From contig NZ_KN050846.1 of the NCBI RefSeq assembly GCF_000746845.1, positions 1 through 64,000 on the forward strand: a stretch of DNA of 64,000 nucleotides, read 5' to 3'. Every line of letters starts with the position of its first letter. Position 1 is the first letter of the stretch. The stretch comes from Altibacter lentus. Its GTDB lineage: Bacteria > Bacteroidota > Bacteroidia > Flavobacteriales > Flavobacteriaceae. The translations under genes and the position numbers were made by a program. The notes below the pieces were generated by a model. The model saw nothing but the letters and a program-made list of their open reading frames with translations. It was not told the DNA's origin and did no database searches. This document shows, in pieces, positions 1-10,157 of the stretch.

Positions 1-32
1 ACTACATTGTGGAAGAGTAGGTCGCCGCCTTC
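1..32 (+). rRNA. rrf: 5S ribosomal RNA, 3' end (partial)
   Basis: The first bases match the conserved 3' part of bacteroidotal 5S rRNA: a GTGGAAGAGTAGGTCGCCGCC-like stretch that would form the last arm and the terminal helix strand. The 5' part lies left of the window. A strong terminator follows within a few bases, as expected at the end of an rRNA operon. The exact 3' end is uncertain by a few bases. Confidence 0.85.
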
Positions 33-35
33 TTT

Positions 36-69
36 AAAATCCCTCATCTAAACGATGAGGGATTTTTTT
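36..69 (+). terminator. Rho-independent terminator of the rRNA operon
   Basis: A perfect 10-bp stem (ATCCCTCATC / GATGAGGGAT) with a 5-nt loop is flanked by A-rich sequence on the left and followed by a run of seven T. It lies directly after the 5S rRNA end. Confidence 0.9.
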
Positions 70-105
70 ATACAATAAACCCAACACTTCCACGAATGGG
101 GTGGT

Positions 106-158
106 AGCGAGATCCTGCATTTTGTACTTTTTTAATTTACAAAATGCAGGATCTTGCT
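106..158. repeat. Large near-perfect inverted repeat (21-bp arms)
   Basis: The arms at 106-126 and 138-158 pair over 21 bp with a single G/T wobble and an 11-nt T-rich loop. The sequence after it is not a clean T-run, so it is not a standard terminator. It lies between the rRNA terminator and the first protein gene. It could be a second rRNA-operon terminator, a protein-binding palindrome or a small intergenic repeat element. Confidence 0.75.
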
Positions 159-273
159 GTTTAAGAAATTTTGGGAGTCGACTTTAGTATAACCCAAATT
201 TCATTCCTTGTATTCTTTTTTTTTACTGTAAGCCGATTTAATTCCTATCTTGTAGTTTTAAAACCATCAAAAA

Positions 274-1644
274 ATGAATGCTATTTCTACGTATCTTCAA
301 GTGTCTTTTTTTACAATTTTCGTCTTATGTGTTTCCTTACTAAAAGCGCAAGATAGGATTGCCGTCCTTCAAGATCCGGTGGTTGTGCTTTTAGATCCAA
401 ACGATGGAAGTATATTGGACCCGTCCTTTATCGATCTTACCCCATTGGATCCCGGAACTCCAAAAGCATTGCTACAAGTAGTGGATGAGATTTGGATCAC
501 AGACCAAATACGCGATCGTATCGATCGTTTTGATATTGCCGGAAACTATCTTAGCACCATAGGTGGCCAGGTTGCAGGAGGAGGTTTAGATAATGTTCGT
601 GGAATGGAGCTCGTCAATGGAGAAGTATGGGTCACCAACGCAGGAACCAATAATGGTGCGCCCGGCAATGCCATAGTGCGGTTCGATCTGGATGGTAATA
701 ATCTTGGTTTTTTCGCTACTACCGGAAATGATTCTACCTTCGACATTATTGACGTGGGTAGCGGCGAGGTTTATATCTCCTATATCGGATCGGAATCTAA
801 AATTGAACGTCGTGATTATACTGGTAATGTATTAGGAAATATACTGAATCAAGGTATTGTAAATTTTATCCAACAAATAGAGGTCAATACTACCAATAAC
901 TCAGTGTATGCAGCAGTTTTCAGTGTTACCGGACCCAACAGTTCGGGACTTTATGAATTTTCAATTACCGATGGCTCCATACTTAACTATTGGAACGAAG
1001 GGAATCTAAGAGGTGTCGCAATTCTGCAGAATGATAACGTACTTGTGTCAAATGCAGCCGGGGTACGCAGCTTGAATCCCAATACAGGCACAAGCACTGT
1101 GATTAACTCAGCATCAAGCCAATATTTTGGAAGGATTAGCTTAACACCTTGTACTCCTCCACCAACCCCTACGGGTAATGCCAGTCAGACTTTTAACGAC
1201 GGGGCGACACTGGCCGACATTGTTGTGTCACCGGCCAACGTAACATGGTTTGCAACAGAGGCAGATGCGATGACAGGGGCTAATCCATTGCCGTTATCAA
1301 CCGTTCTTGTGGATGCGACTACGTATTACGCAGTGAGTATCGTAGATAATTGTTTGAGTGATCCGCTAGCGGTTACGGTCAATATTGTTCTGGGCGCTTC
1401 AGATTTTGATCAACATACGCTTAGGGTGTATCCCAACCCAGCCAAAAACATTTTGACCGTTCAATACAGCGGGATTATACAGCGTGTTTTGGTCATGAAC
1501 TTATTAGGGCAACAAATCTTAGAACAATCAGCACATTCAGAAAGTATAACGCTAGACGTTTCCACCCTGAAAGCTGCCGTATACCTTCTTACCATTGAAG
1601 CTGAAGACAAGCAACATACCCTTCGGTTTATAAAAATGGAATAA
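274..1644 (+). CDS. T9SS type A sorting domain protein with beta-propeller-like repeats
   Basis: A 456-residue exported protein. An N-terminal signal peptide ends near residue 25 (LLKAQD). Residues about 28-290 hold repeated short beta motifs (for example IDRFDIAGNYLSTIGG and IVRFDLDGNNLGF) like an NHL/SMP-30 type propeller. A linker rich in Pro and Thr follows, then a C-terminal T9SS type A sorting domain from about residue 378, starting at the typical LRVYPNPA motif and ending in the usual FIKME tail. Such domains send proteins through the outer membrane by the type IX system. The ligand or enzymatic role is unknown. Its stop codon directly abuts the stop of the opposing gene. Confidence 0.85.
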   Translation: MNAISTYLQVSFFTIFVLCVSLLKAQDRIAVLQDPVVVLLDPNDGSILDPSFIDLTPLDPGTPKALLQVVDEIWITDQIRDRIDRFDIAGNYLSTIGGQVAGGGLDNVRGMELVNGEVWVTNAGTNNGAPGNAIVRFDLDGNNLGFFATTGNDSTFDIIDVGSGEVYISYIGSESKIERRDYTGNVLGNILNQGIVNFIQQIEVNTTNNSVYAAVFSVTGPNSSGLYEFSITDGSILNYWNEGNLRGVAILQNDNVLVSNAAGVRSLNPNTGTSTVINSASSQYFGRISLTPCTPPPTPTGNASQTFNDGATLADIVVSPANVTWFATEADAMTGANPLPLSTVLVDATTYYAVSIVDNCLSDPLAVTVNIVLGASDFDQHTLRVYPNPAKNILTVQYSGIIQRVLVMNLLGQQILEQSAHSESITLDVSTLKAAVYLLTIEAEDKQHTLRFIKME

Positions 1645-1881
1645 TTATGAAGAACCCTTTTCCCCAAATACAGCAGTCAAAACGATCTTGATCCCACTAA
1701 AAAGAAGAAAGATGGTTACAGCCATAGCAATGATTCCCAAGGGTAAAAAGATATAGAGTGGGATTGTTTCTTTATTTAAAAATGCGAAAGTGAGAATATA
1801 GGTCGTTAAGACCAATAGCGGAATACATAGTACCAGCCTTTTGATCCCTTTCACTAAAATTTGTTTGTTAGTGTGTCTCAT
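1645..1881 (-). CDS. Small two-helix membrane protein, DUF6095-like
   Basis: A 78-residue protein if the ATG at 1881 is used. A longer reading from 1911 exists but would run deeper into murQ. Two hydrophobic segments (about residues 14-37 and 44-67) predict two transmembrane helices. It looks like the small flavobacterial family DUF6095, often found beside murQ; I infer this from size, context and sequence style without a search. The start lies 14 bp inside the end of murQ, so the two are probably translated together. Its stop touches the stop of the convergent plus-strand gene with no spacer. Confidence 0.65.
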   Translation of the reverse strand: MRHTNKQILVKGIKRLVLCIPLLVLTTYILTFAFLNKETIPLYIFLPLGIIAMAVTIFLLFSGIKIVLTAVFGEKGSS

Positions 1882-2689
1882 TGCGATAGGCTTGAATGGC
1901 AGAACGAACATTCTTATGGATGTTCAATAATTGTTGTGCTTCTTTTTCTGAAATATCGAGCTCCTGCATGACCATTTTAGTGCCACGATCTACGAGCTTA
2001 TTGTTGCTTAATTGCATGTCTACCATCTTATTGCCCTTCACTCGACCTAACTGAATCATTGCGGCGGTTGAGATCATATTGAGCACTAATTTTTGAGCAG
2101 TTCCTGCTTTCATGCGGGAGCTACCGGTAACAAATTCGGGCCCTACGACGACCACAACAGGGTAGGATGCAGTTACTGCCAGAGGGCTACCTTCATTGCA
2201 CGTGATGCAGCCGGTGACGATCCCTTCTTTGTTACATTTTTCTAAGGCACCAATGACGTATGGTGTAGTTCCGGAAGCAGCGATCCCAATAACGACATCG
2301 TTTTTTGAAACTGCATGTGCCTGAAGATCTGCCCATCCCTGTGCGTGTGAATCTTCGGCAAATTCTACGGCCTTACGGATGGCCTGATCACCACCGGCAA
2401 TGAGACCTATTACTAATTCATGTGAAACACCAAAGGTAGGGGGACATTCACTTGCGTCTACAATTCCCAAGCGGCCGCTGGTACCCGCACCAATATAGAA
2501 CAAACGTCCACCAGCCTTTAACTTTTGTGAAACCACTTCGGTAAGTCGTATGATCTGTGGTAATGCCCGTTCTACTGCTGTTGGCACCGTTTTGTCTTCG
2601 GTATTGATATGTTTAAGAAGGTCGGAAACGCTCATTTGTTCTAAATGATCGTACTGTGACACTGCTTCGGTGGTTTTGGTAAATTCCAT
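1868..2689 (-). CDS. murQ: N-acetylmuramic acid 6-phosphate etherase
   Basis: A SIS-domain enzyme of 273 residues that cleaves the lactyl ether of MurNAc-6-phosphate to give GlcNAc-6-phosphate and D-lactate, in recycling of peptidoglycan sugars in the cytoplasm. The family signature is clear: YIGAGTSGRLGIVDASECPP followed by the GLIAGGD segment, and a GSSRMKAGTAQK motif further on. I chose the ATG at 2689 over the TTG at 2695 because a TAnnTTTG promoter box occupies 2693-2700. The gene overlaps the small membrane protein downstream. Length fits the family. Confidence 0.95.
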   Translation of the reverse strand: MEFTKTTEAVSQYDHLEQMSVSDLLKHINTEDKTVPTAVERALPQIIRLTEVVSQKLKAGGRLFYIGAGTSGRLGIVDASECPPTFGVSHELVIGLIAGGDQAIRKAVEFAEDSHAQGWADLQAHAVSKNDVVIGIAASGTTPYVIGALEKCNKEGIVTGCITCNEGSPLAVTASYPVVVVVGPEFVTGSSRMKAGTAQKLVLNMISTAAMIQLGRVKGNKMVDMQLSNNKLVDRGTKMVMQELDISEKEAQQLLNIHKNVRSAIQAYRNETH

Positions 2690-2692
2690 ATA

Positions 2693-2700
2693 CAAATTTA
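2693..2700 (-). promoter_or_regulatory. Predicted -7 promoter element of murQ, near-leaderless
   Basis: On the minus strand this reads TAAATTTG, an exact match to the Bacteroidota -7 consensus TAnnTTTG. Only 3 nt separate it from the murQ ATG, so the transcript would start at or next to the start codon. No good -33 TTTG is visible. Confidence 0.5.
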
Positions 2701-2727
2701 CGATACTTTCTAGAACCTACATTAGGA

Positions 2728-3534
2728 TTATTGAACGGTATACGTTAAGATTGACACTTCAGAAATCCTGAAATAACCCAGCGGGAAATTATCGGGCGTG
2801 GTAGTATTCACTAAATTACCTCTCACCGTGGCGGGTTGCGTCTCGAACGGACCGTCACTTTGGTCGGTACTTTGCTGCAATAATACAAACATGAAGTTGT
2901 AAAAGTTTCTGTCGACACCATGCAGATAAAAAGTTACCTGATCATTGGTTTCCAGATCTTCCACAGAATAAAATCCGAAGATCCGGTTCCCGTCAAAAAA
3001 CTCATCGTTAAAGGTATCGTACACATCTCCACGATCACTTAGCCCTTCAAAGAAATAATAATTCTCTTCATTAGGAGGATCGTTGAAAAAAGCTTTCAGC
3101 TCAATATCTTCTCCCGAAAACCCACCATCATTTCGCTGTTCCACAAACTCCAGGGGAACAACAGGTTCCAATATTTCGGTAGCCATATAGCGCTCACCTT
3201 CATAATCGACTTCTAATGTATAGCTTGTGTTCGCTTCTACTATAAAAGGATCAAGGCCATAAAGACCATTTCCCAAGTTGGGAAGCGGATATACAATACC
3301 GTTGGCATCGGTAATTGTTACCATGGCTTCATTCACGTGTGTCGTCCCCGTTTCAAAAAAGGGTTTGGTGATGGAAAGTTTCACCCTTGCAAACGCATCA
3401 TCATTTTCAATATTCTTTATAATTCGTGCATCGACAACAAGTTTAGGCGCGCTTTCATTTAGATCAACATCAATCACATCTTCACAGGAAGAGAGTGTTG
3501 TCAACAGAACGAAGAACATAAACATCTGCTTCAT
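2728..3534 (-). CDS. DUF4249 domain-containing outer-membrane lipoprotein
   Basis: A 268-residue protein with a lipoprotein signal: hydrophobic residues 3-16 and the lipobox Cys in TLSSCED (Cys17). The mature start reads ...VIDVDLNESAPKLVVDARI, typical of DUF4249, a Bacteroidota family encoded next to certain TonB-dependent receptors. It starts 3 bp after the end of the receptor gene and is surely co-transcribed with it. By analogy with SusD-like and other surface lipoproteins it may act as a partner on the outside of the receptor. The substrate is unknown. Confidence 0.85.
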   Translation of the reverse strand: MKQMFMFFVLLTTLSSCEDVIDVDLNESAPKLVVDARIIKNIENDDAFARVKLSITKPFFETGTTHVNEAMVTITDANGIVYPLPNLGNGLYGLDPFIVEANTSYTLEVDYEGERYMATEILEPVVPLEFVEQRNDGGFSGEDIELKAFFNDPPNEENYYFFEGLSDRGDVYDTFNDEFFDGNRIFGFYSVEDLETNDQVTFYLHGVDRNFYNFMFVLLQQSTDQSDGPFETQPATVRGNLVNTTTPDNFPLGYFRISEVSILTYTVQ

Positions 3535-3537
3535 AAT

Positions 3538-5898
3538 CTAAAAATTAAAGTTATAAGTAATAGCTGGAATGATGCCAAAAATAGATAAACGCACTGCTTC
3601 ATTCCTATTGATATCGGTGTTTTCCCTGAACGAAATCGAGGCAGCATTCTTTCGATTGTACACATTGTAAATGCTGAAGACCCATTCGCTCTTCCACCTT
3701 TTTTCAGTGTTGGGTTTGGGTACCCAGGTGGCCGACAGATCCAGATGATGATACGACGGAAGCCTACTGCTGTTACGTGCTTCGTACACGGGCACGACAA
3801 TATCATTATAAACGTATTGTCCGCTGGGAAAGGTAGATGGCTGTCCCGTTTGGTAGACCATATTCGCTCCAAAAGACCATTTTTTAGACAGTTCGTACTG
3901 TGCCGTCACGCTAATGTCATGGGTCTTGTCCCATGGTGAATTATACCAAGATCCATTATTGATCCCCGTTTCAACGGGTGTCCTCCCGGGTGTACGTTGT
4001 TCACTTTTGGAGAGGGTATAGGCGACCCAGCCTTGTAATTTTCCCTCTGTTTTTCTGAAAAGAACTTCCAATCCGTAAGCCCTTGCTTCTCCATTTAAAA
4101 GAATCTGTTCGATGGCGTTGTTAGCAATAAGATCTGCATCATCCACATAATCCAACCTGTTCTGTACGGTTTTATAGAAACTTTCTATTTCCAGCGAGTA
4201 CGACTCAAAGGTTTTGAAATATCCAATGGCTACCTGATCGGCCAGTTGTGGTTCAATATATTTACCACTGGGCGCATAGATATCGAAGGGGGTAGGCGAA
4301 GTGGTATTGCTTATTAGGTGAATGTACTGTGCCATGCGGTTATAGCTGGCCTTTAGAGAAGTATTATCACTTAGTTGGTAAGCGACCGCCATACGCGGCT
4401 CCAATTGAGCAAATGCTTGAATGGTCTTCCCGCGAGATAGGTAGAGCGTATCTATTGGTGTTGCTTTTTGGTATATATTTAAGTCCTCGTTGTACAGTAA
4501 GGGGTTGTCATTCTCGTATATATTCAGGGCATCCTGCCCTAACCGATTGAAGGTTGAAAAACGTAATCCGGCTTGAACAGCAAATCGATCGGAAAGTGTC
4601 ACTTCGGCATCTACATAAACGGCATTCTCAAAGGCGTACTTATCGGTAAGTTTAAAGGGATTTATTCCGGAACCTTCTGTGGTTGGTTTAATATCACCCG
4701 GATTAAAAGTGTAATAGATGCTGTTAAGACCGTAGCGAAGATCTATTTTTTCTGAAAGGAAATGGGTGAAGTCATATTTCAAGTTCAGGTTTTGGATGCC
4801 ACTGTCGAAATCGAATTCCACAAACTTCAGCTCAAGGCCGTAAAAATAGTCGGAATAGATGAGCGATAGATTACTGAAGAGCTTGTCGGAGAACAAATGA
4901 TTCCAACGCAGGTTGAAGGTCGTATTTCCGAAGCTATTGGCAAAGCTGTCTGCGATACTAAATACATCCCTTCCGAAGTAACCCGACATATACAGCCGAT
5001 TGTTCTTATTGAGGTTGTAGCTTATCTTTGTATTGAGATCGTAGAAATAAGCCACATTATCGTTGTCGAACAACGGAAGGAACAAATGTGCATAACTGCT
5101 TCTGCCGCCTATTAAAAATGAAGCGGAATCTTTTTTAATGGGGCCTTCCACCAACAACCTGCTGGCCACCAAACCTATACCTCCTTTGGCACGAAACTCC
5201 CGTTTGCTTCCGTCTTTTTGATAGATATCCAATACCGAAGATACACGCCCGCCATACCGTGCCGGAATACCGCCTTTATAGAGCGTAAGATCTTTAATGG
5301 CATCCGGATTGAACACCGAAAAGAACCCGAACAGGTGGGAGGAATTATAAAGCGTCGCCTCGTCCAACAGGATTAAATTTTGATCGGCTGCTCCACCTCG
5401 CACATTGAATCCGCTGGCGCCTTCTCCTGCATTGGTCACTCCGGGAAGTAAGGTAATGGATTTAATAACATCGGTCTCACCCAAGACCACGGGCAGCTGC
5501 TTGATGGTCTCCATCGACAATGTATTCACACTCATCTGAGGTTTTTTGATGTTGAGTTTCTCAATATCGGCTTTAAGAACGACCTCGTTAAGTTCTTCGG
5601 TGTCTATTTCTAAGGCGATGTCCAGTTGAACATTCTGTTGGAGTGATACTGTGGCGGTTCTTGTAGCAAAGCCCAGATTACTGTAATAGATTTCATAGTC
5701 TCCCGCGGGCAGTGTAATGGAATAAAAGCCATACTGATTCGTGACCGTTCCGGTTTGAAGATCGGGTATTATCACATTAACACCAATAAGTGTTTCACCT
5801 GTGTCTGCTTCGGAAACAGTTCCACTCACGGTATATCGGTCCTGTGCCAACAGCACCGAAGTTCCGAAGCACGCTAACATCACAAAAAGATTTTTCAA
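3538..5898 (-). CDS. TonB-dependent receptor with carboxypeptidase-like regulatory domain
   Basis: A 786-residue outer-membrane receptor. It starts with TTG at 5898; the residues MKNLF before the hydrophobic stretch give a proper signal peptide, cut after VLLAQ. Order: signal peptide (1-18), CarboxypepD_reg-like beta domain (about 22-105, GTVSEADTGETLIGVNV), plug (about 125-235, with GFNVRGGAADQNLILLDE and the GGIPARYGGR turn), then a 22-strand type barrel ending in an aromatic F (NFNF). Such receptors take up oligomers, siderophores or peptides using TonB energy. The DUF4249 lipoprotein gene follows. The ligand cannot be told from sequence. Confidence 0.93.
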   Translation of the reverse strand: MKNLFVMLACFGTSVLLAQDRYTVSGTVSEADTGETLIGVNVIIPDLQTGTVTNQYGFYSITLPAGDYEIYYSNLGFATRTATVSLQQNVQLDIALEIDTEELNEVVLKADIEKLNIKKPQMSVNTLSMETIKQLPVVLGETDVIKSITLLPGVTNAGEGASGFNVRGGAADQNLILLDEATLYNSSHLFGFFSVFNPDAIKDLTLYKGGIPARYGGRVSSVLDIYQKDGSKREFRAKGGIGLVASRLLVEGPIKKDSASFLIGGRSSYAHLFLPLFDNDNVAYFYDLNTKISYNLNKNNRLYMSGYFGRDVFSIADSFANSFGNTTFNLRWNHLFSDKLFSNLSLIYSDYFYGLELKFVEFDFDSGIQNLNLKYDFTHFLSEKIDLRYGLNSIYYTFNPGDIKPTTEGSGINPFKLTDKYAFENAVYVDAEVTLSDRFAVQAGLRFSTFNRLGQDALNIYENDNPLLYNEDLNIYQKATPIDTLYLSRGKTIQAFAQLEPRMAVAYQLSDNTSLKASYNRMAQYIHLISNTTSPTPFDIYAPSGKYIEPQLADQVAIGYFKTFESYSLEIESFYKTVQNRLDYVDDADLIANNAIEQILLNGEARAYGLEVLFRKTEGKLQGWVAYTLSKSEQRTPGRTPVETGINNGSWYNSPWDKTHDISVTAQYELSKKWSFGANMVYQTGQPSTFPSGQYVYNDIVVPVYEARNSSRLPSYHHLDLSATWVPKPNTEKRWKSEWVFSIYNVYNRKNAASISFRENTDINRNEAVRLSIFGIIPAITYNFNF

Positions 5899-5926
5899 TG
5901 CAATTTTTTTTAAAAATAGGGATAAA

Positions 5927-5957
5927 AAAAAGCCTTCTTAAATTCCGAAGGCTTTTT
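5927..5957 (-). terminator. Terminator of icd (bidirectional form)
   Basis: AAAAAGCCTTC (5927-5937) pairs perfectly with GAAGGCTTTTT (5947-5957) around a 9-nt loop. It lies 10 bp after the icd stop on the minus strand and upstream of the TonB receptor gene, leaving only about 30 bp for the receptor promoter. Confidence 0.88.
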
Positions 5958-5966
5958 AACACAGAT

Positions 5967-8234
<2,268 letters not shown>

Positions 8235-8251
8235 TTAATAGTAAAGAATGG

Positions 8252-8259
8252 CAAATATA
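8252..8259 (-). promoter_or_regulatory. Predicted promoter of icd
   Basis: The minus strand reads TATATTTG here (TAnnTTTG consensus), with a weak -33 TTTT 19 nt further upstream at 8279-8282. The leader to the icd ATG would be about 50 nt. Confidence 0.5.
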
Positions 8260-8332
8260 ACGATTTGAACAGGCTTTTAAAAGATGGGTGCTACTATAAT
8301 TTTGTTAATGCCGTGAACTTACAAAATAATGA

Positions 8333-8372
8333 AAAAGCCATAAAACGACCGCATAGCAGTGTTATGGCTTTT
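8333..8372 (-). terminator. Terminator after the exported 235-aa protein gene
   Basis: AAAAGCCATAA (8333-8343) pairs with TTATGGCTTTT (8362-8372) around an 18-nt loop; on the minus strand a T-rich tail follows. It ends transcription of the gene at 8427-9134 before icd. Its stem core is shared with another hairpin at 9229-9276. Confidence 0.7.
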
Positions 8373-8426
8373 ATAGCTTATAAATCGGAAATATAATTTA
8401 GTAGATCACAGGGTGATCTAAGATCT

Positions 8427-9134
8427 TTAATTTTGAAGTGAATTGTAATAGGAGACCAAGCGTATTAGGTCTTTTTCCTCGTCCAAGTCAGTGCGGTTCA
8501 TACGGATAAAATTCTTTATTTCCTTATCATGGCTTGACATCACTTTAATAAGCTTGTTTTTATTTGAAGGTAATTCGTAAAAGACACCGTTTTTATTTAC
8601 GAGGTAGTAAGTTACTTCCTTATCGAATTTTGCCGGTTTTGAGGTCTCATAGGAGGTTTTTGCAAAGAAGGGAGGAACATACGTTACATCGGTTTTTTTA
8701 TAAAGATCAAAGACCTTTTCTTCAGAAATAATTTGAAAGTAATGTCCCTTATCAACTGAATCCTCAAAAGGGATGAACACATATAGATCATTTACAATCT
8801 TCACGAATACGTTAGGATCCTTAATAAGCGCACCATATTCGGTGTCATTTGAGTTTGTTTTAGTTTCTATTTCATCTGCAAAAGCATTGTAGCGCATTAA
8901 TTTATTAGCGGCCACCACCTTGTCGCTTTTATAGATATTTCCGGGCAAAAAGTTTTCGTTGCTATATGGAGAACCTTCAATATTGGCTAAATCTGCGTCT
9001 GTAATCCCAAAAGCGGCATTTAGTTGTTCGACATCGATCTTCTTAACCTGTAATTGATAATAAGCCCCTTCTGTTTGTGAAAAACATACTAAGGAAAATA
9101 AAGACAAAAGTAAAATGGAAATATTTTTTTTCAT
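8427..9134 (-). CDS. Exported protein of unknown function (235 aa)
   Basis: A 235-residue protein with a clear signal peptide (KKN, then ILLLSLFSLVCFS, cleavage before QTEG). I do not recognise the family. The mature part is mixed alpha/beta, rich in Lys, Asn and Asp, with several aromatic beta segments (VNDLYVFIPF, VTYYLVNKNGVFYELP) and a charged helical end (KEIKNFIRMNRTDLDEEKDLIR). There is no lipobox and no T9SS domain, so it should stay in the periplasm. It stands alone in its transcription unit, bracketed by two related hairpins. Flavobacteria carry many such lineage-restricted exported proteins. Confidence 0.75.
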   Translation of the reverse strand: MKKNISILLLSLFSLVCFSQTEGAYYQLQVKKIDVEQLNAAFGITDADLANIEGSPYSNENFLPGNIYKSDKVVAANKLMRYNAFADEIETKTNSNDTEYGALIKDPNVFVKIVNDLYVFIPFEDSVDKGHYFQIISEEKVFDLYKKTDVTYVPPFFAKTSYETSKPAKFDKEVTYYLVNKNGVFYELPSNKNKLIKVMSSHDKEIKNFIRMNRTDLDEEKDLIRLVSYYNSLQN

Positions 9135-9228
9135 GATAATAGTTTTTGTAAAAATACATTAATTCGTTTACGTACTCATACAACACATCAACAACTGTGC
9201 AAAAAAAATTCGCGAGGACGATTTTAAA

Positions 9229-9276
9229 ACAAGAAAAGCCATAACATTGTATTGCTACATTGCTATGGCTTCTTGT
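9229..9276. repeat. Hairpin sharing its stem with the 8333-8372 terminator
   Basis: ACAAG-AAAAGCCATA (9229-9243) pairs with TATGGCTT-CTTGT (9264-9276), with two unpaired A in the left arm and a 20-nt loop that contains ACATTG twice. On the minus strand it is followed by TTTT. The AGCCATA/TATGGCT core is the same as in the hairpin on the other side of the 8427-9134 gene. Confidence 0.55.
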
Positions 9277-9631
9277 GAAACACATCGTTACCAACCATTC
9301 GCCGAAGGCGAATCAAAGCAAGTTTATTATACCCTTGCAGTTGTGATGGGTTTCAAGAGAATTGTTTTTATCGAACCAGTAACAAAAAGCTACTCTTGGT
9401 CTCAAAAAACAGTCTCGAACTTTTCTTTAATCTCAATCCTAACCATCACAAGGATCGTTAGCATCTCAAACAACTAAAAAAAAGTATATAAAGAACGTTA
9501 CTTTATGTATACAATCTGGCTGTAACACCATTTTGATATTGCTAATATAGAACAGAAATTCAATAAAACAACTTTTATAAGAGTTTAAATATTAACCAAT
9601 TATAAACGTAGGTTATAAACATTTGTTCATA

Positions 9632-9662
9632 AAAAAAGCACCCTGGAAAAGAGTGCTTTTTT
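9632..9662 (-). terminator. Terminator of rplS
   Basis: AAAAAAGCAC (9632-9641) and GTGCTTTTTT (9653-9662) form a perfect 10-bp stem with an 11-nt loop, about 20 bp after the rplS stop on the minus strand. Confidence 0.88.
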
Positions 9663-9683
9663 AGAAGTGTTTTCAAAGAAAAA

Positions 9684-10034
9684 CTACGATCGCTTTTCTC
9701 TAATTCTTGCTTTCTTACCGGTAAGACCTCTAAAGTAATAGATACGTTTTCTACGTACACTACCGGTCTTATTTACTTCAATTTTTTGAAGTGCAGGTAA
9801 ATTGACAGGGAAGATACGCTCTACTCCTACCGTTCCAGACATTTTTCTAATTGTAAAGGTTTGTGAACTTCCGGTACCTTTAATCTGGATCACAACACCC
9901 TTAAAGAACTGTGTTCTTGTTTTTTCCCCTTCACGGATCTCATAATACACCGTAATGGTATCTCCCGCACTAAACTTTGGGAATTCTTTTTTGGTTATAA
10001 ATTCGTCTTGTACAAATTTTACTAACTCTTCCAT
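9684..10034 (-). CDS. rplS: 50S ribosomal protein L19
   Basis: A 116-residue protein of the large ribosomal subunit, located at the 30S-50S interface. The sequence is typical of bL19: the FSAGDTITVYYEI segment, the GVVIQIKG beta strand, FTIRKMSGTVGVERIFPVN, and the basic C-terminus GSVRRKRIYYFRGLTGKKARI. In many bacteria rplS follows trmD closely; here a 227-bp spacer with its own promoter and a palindromic element separates them. Confidence 0.97.
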   Translation of the reverse strand: MEELVKFVQDEFITKKEFPKFSAGDTITVYYEIREGEKTRTQFFKGVVIQIKGTGSSQTFTIRKMSGTVGVERIFPVNLPALQKIEVNKTGSVRRKRIYYFRGLTGKKARIREKRS

Positions 10035-10104
10035 TGTTGTTTACTTAACGTTCTGTTTAAAACAACATGCACGGATCTCGCCAGAGGTTGGATTAAATCG
10101 GTTG
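10035..10104 (-). promoter_or_regulatory. rplS mRNA leader with start-proximal hairpin
   Basis: From the predicted start point near 10099 to the ATG at 10034 there is a leader of about 65 nt. GTTGTTT at 10036-10042 pairs with AAACAAC at 10060-10066, so a stem would close 1-2 nt upstream of the start codon and could hide the ribosome entry site. Leaders for L19 autoregulation have been proposed in Flavobacteria, as I recall; I cannot check whether this matches that motif. Confidence 0.4.
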
Positions 10105-10112
10105 CAAAAATA
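10105..10112 (-). promoter_or_regulatory. Predicted -7 element of the rplS promoter
   Basis: The minus strand reads TATTTTTG, an exact TAnnTTTG match; the -33 element is weak (a TTG about 19 nt upstream). Confidence 0.45.
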
Positions 10113-10157
10113 AGCATTTTCTATTAGGGTGCAACTGTTTTTTCTTTTTTTATTCGG

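Larger units (their letters stand above)
9135..9683. other. Intergenic stretch, no convincing gene
   Basis: A 549-bp gap between rplS and the exported protein gene. It holds the rplS terminator (9632-9662), a hairpin related to the one at 8333-8372 (9229-9276), a short perfect hairpin ATTCGCC-GAA-GGCGAAT (9297-9313), and a loose inverted repeat near 9484-9512. A 76-codon reading frame at 9247-9477 has no coding character. No tRNA or known RNA is apparent. Confidence 0.6.

Noticed and set aside
171-356. A 61-codon frame overlapping the T9SS propeller start
   Set aside because: Overlaps the signal peptide of the real gene in another frame and has no coding character.
9247-9477. A 76-codon plus-strand reading frame in the rplS spacer
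   Set aside because: Starts inside a hairpin, has no recognisable promoter, domain or coding bias, and lies in a region without other coding signs.
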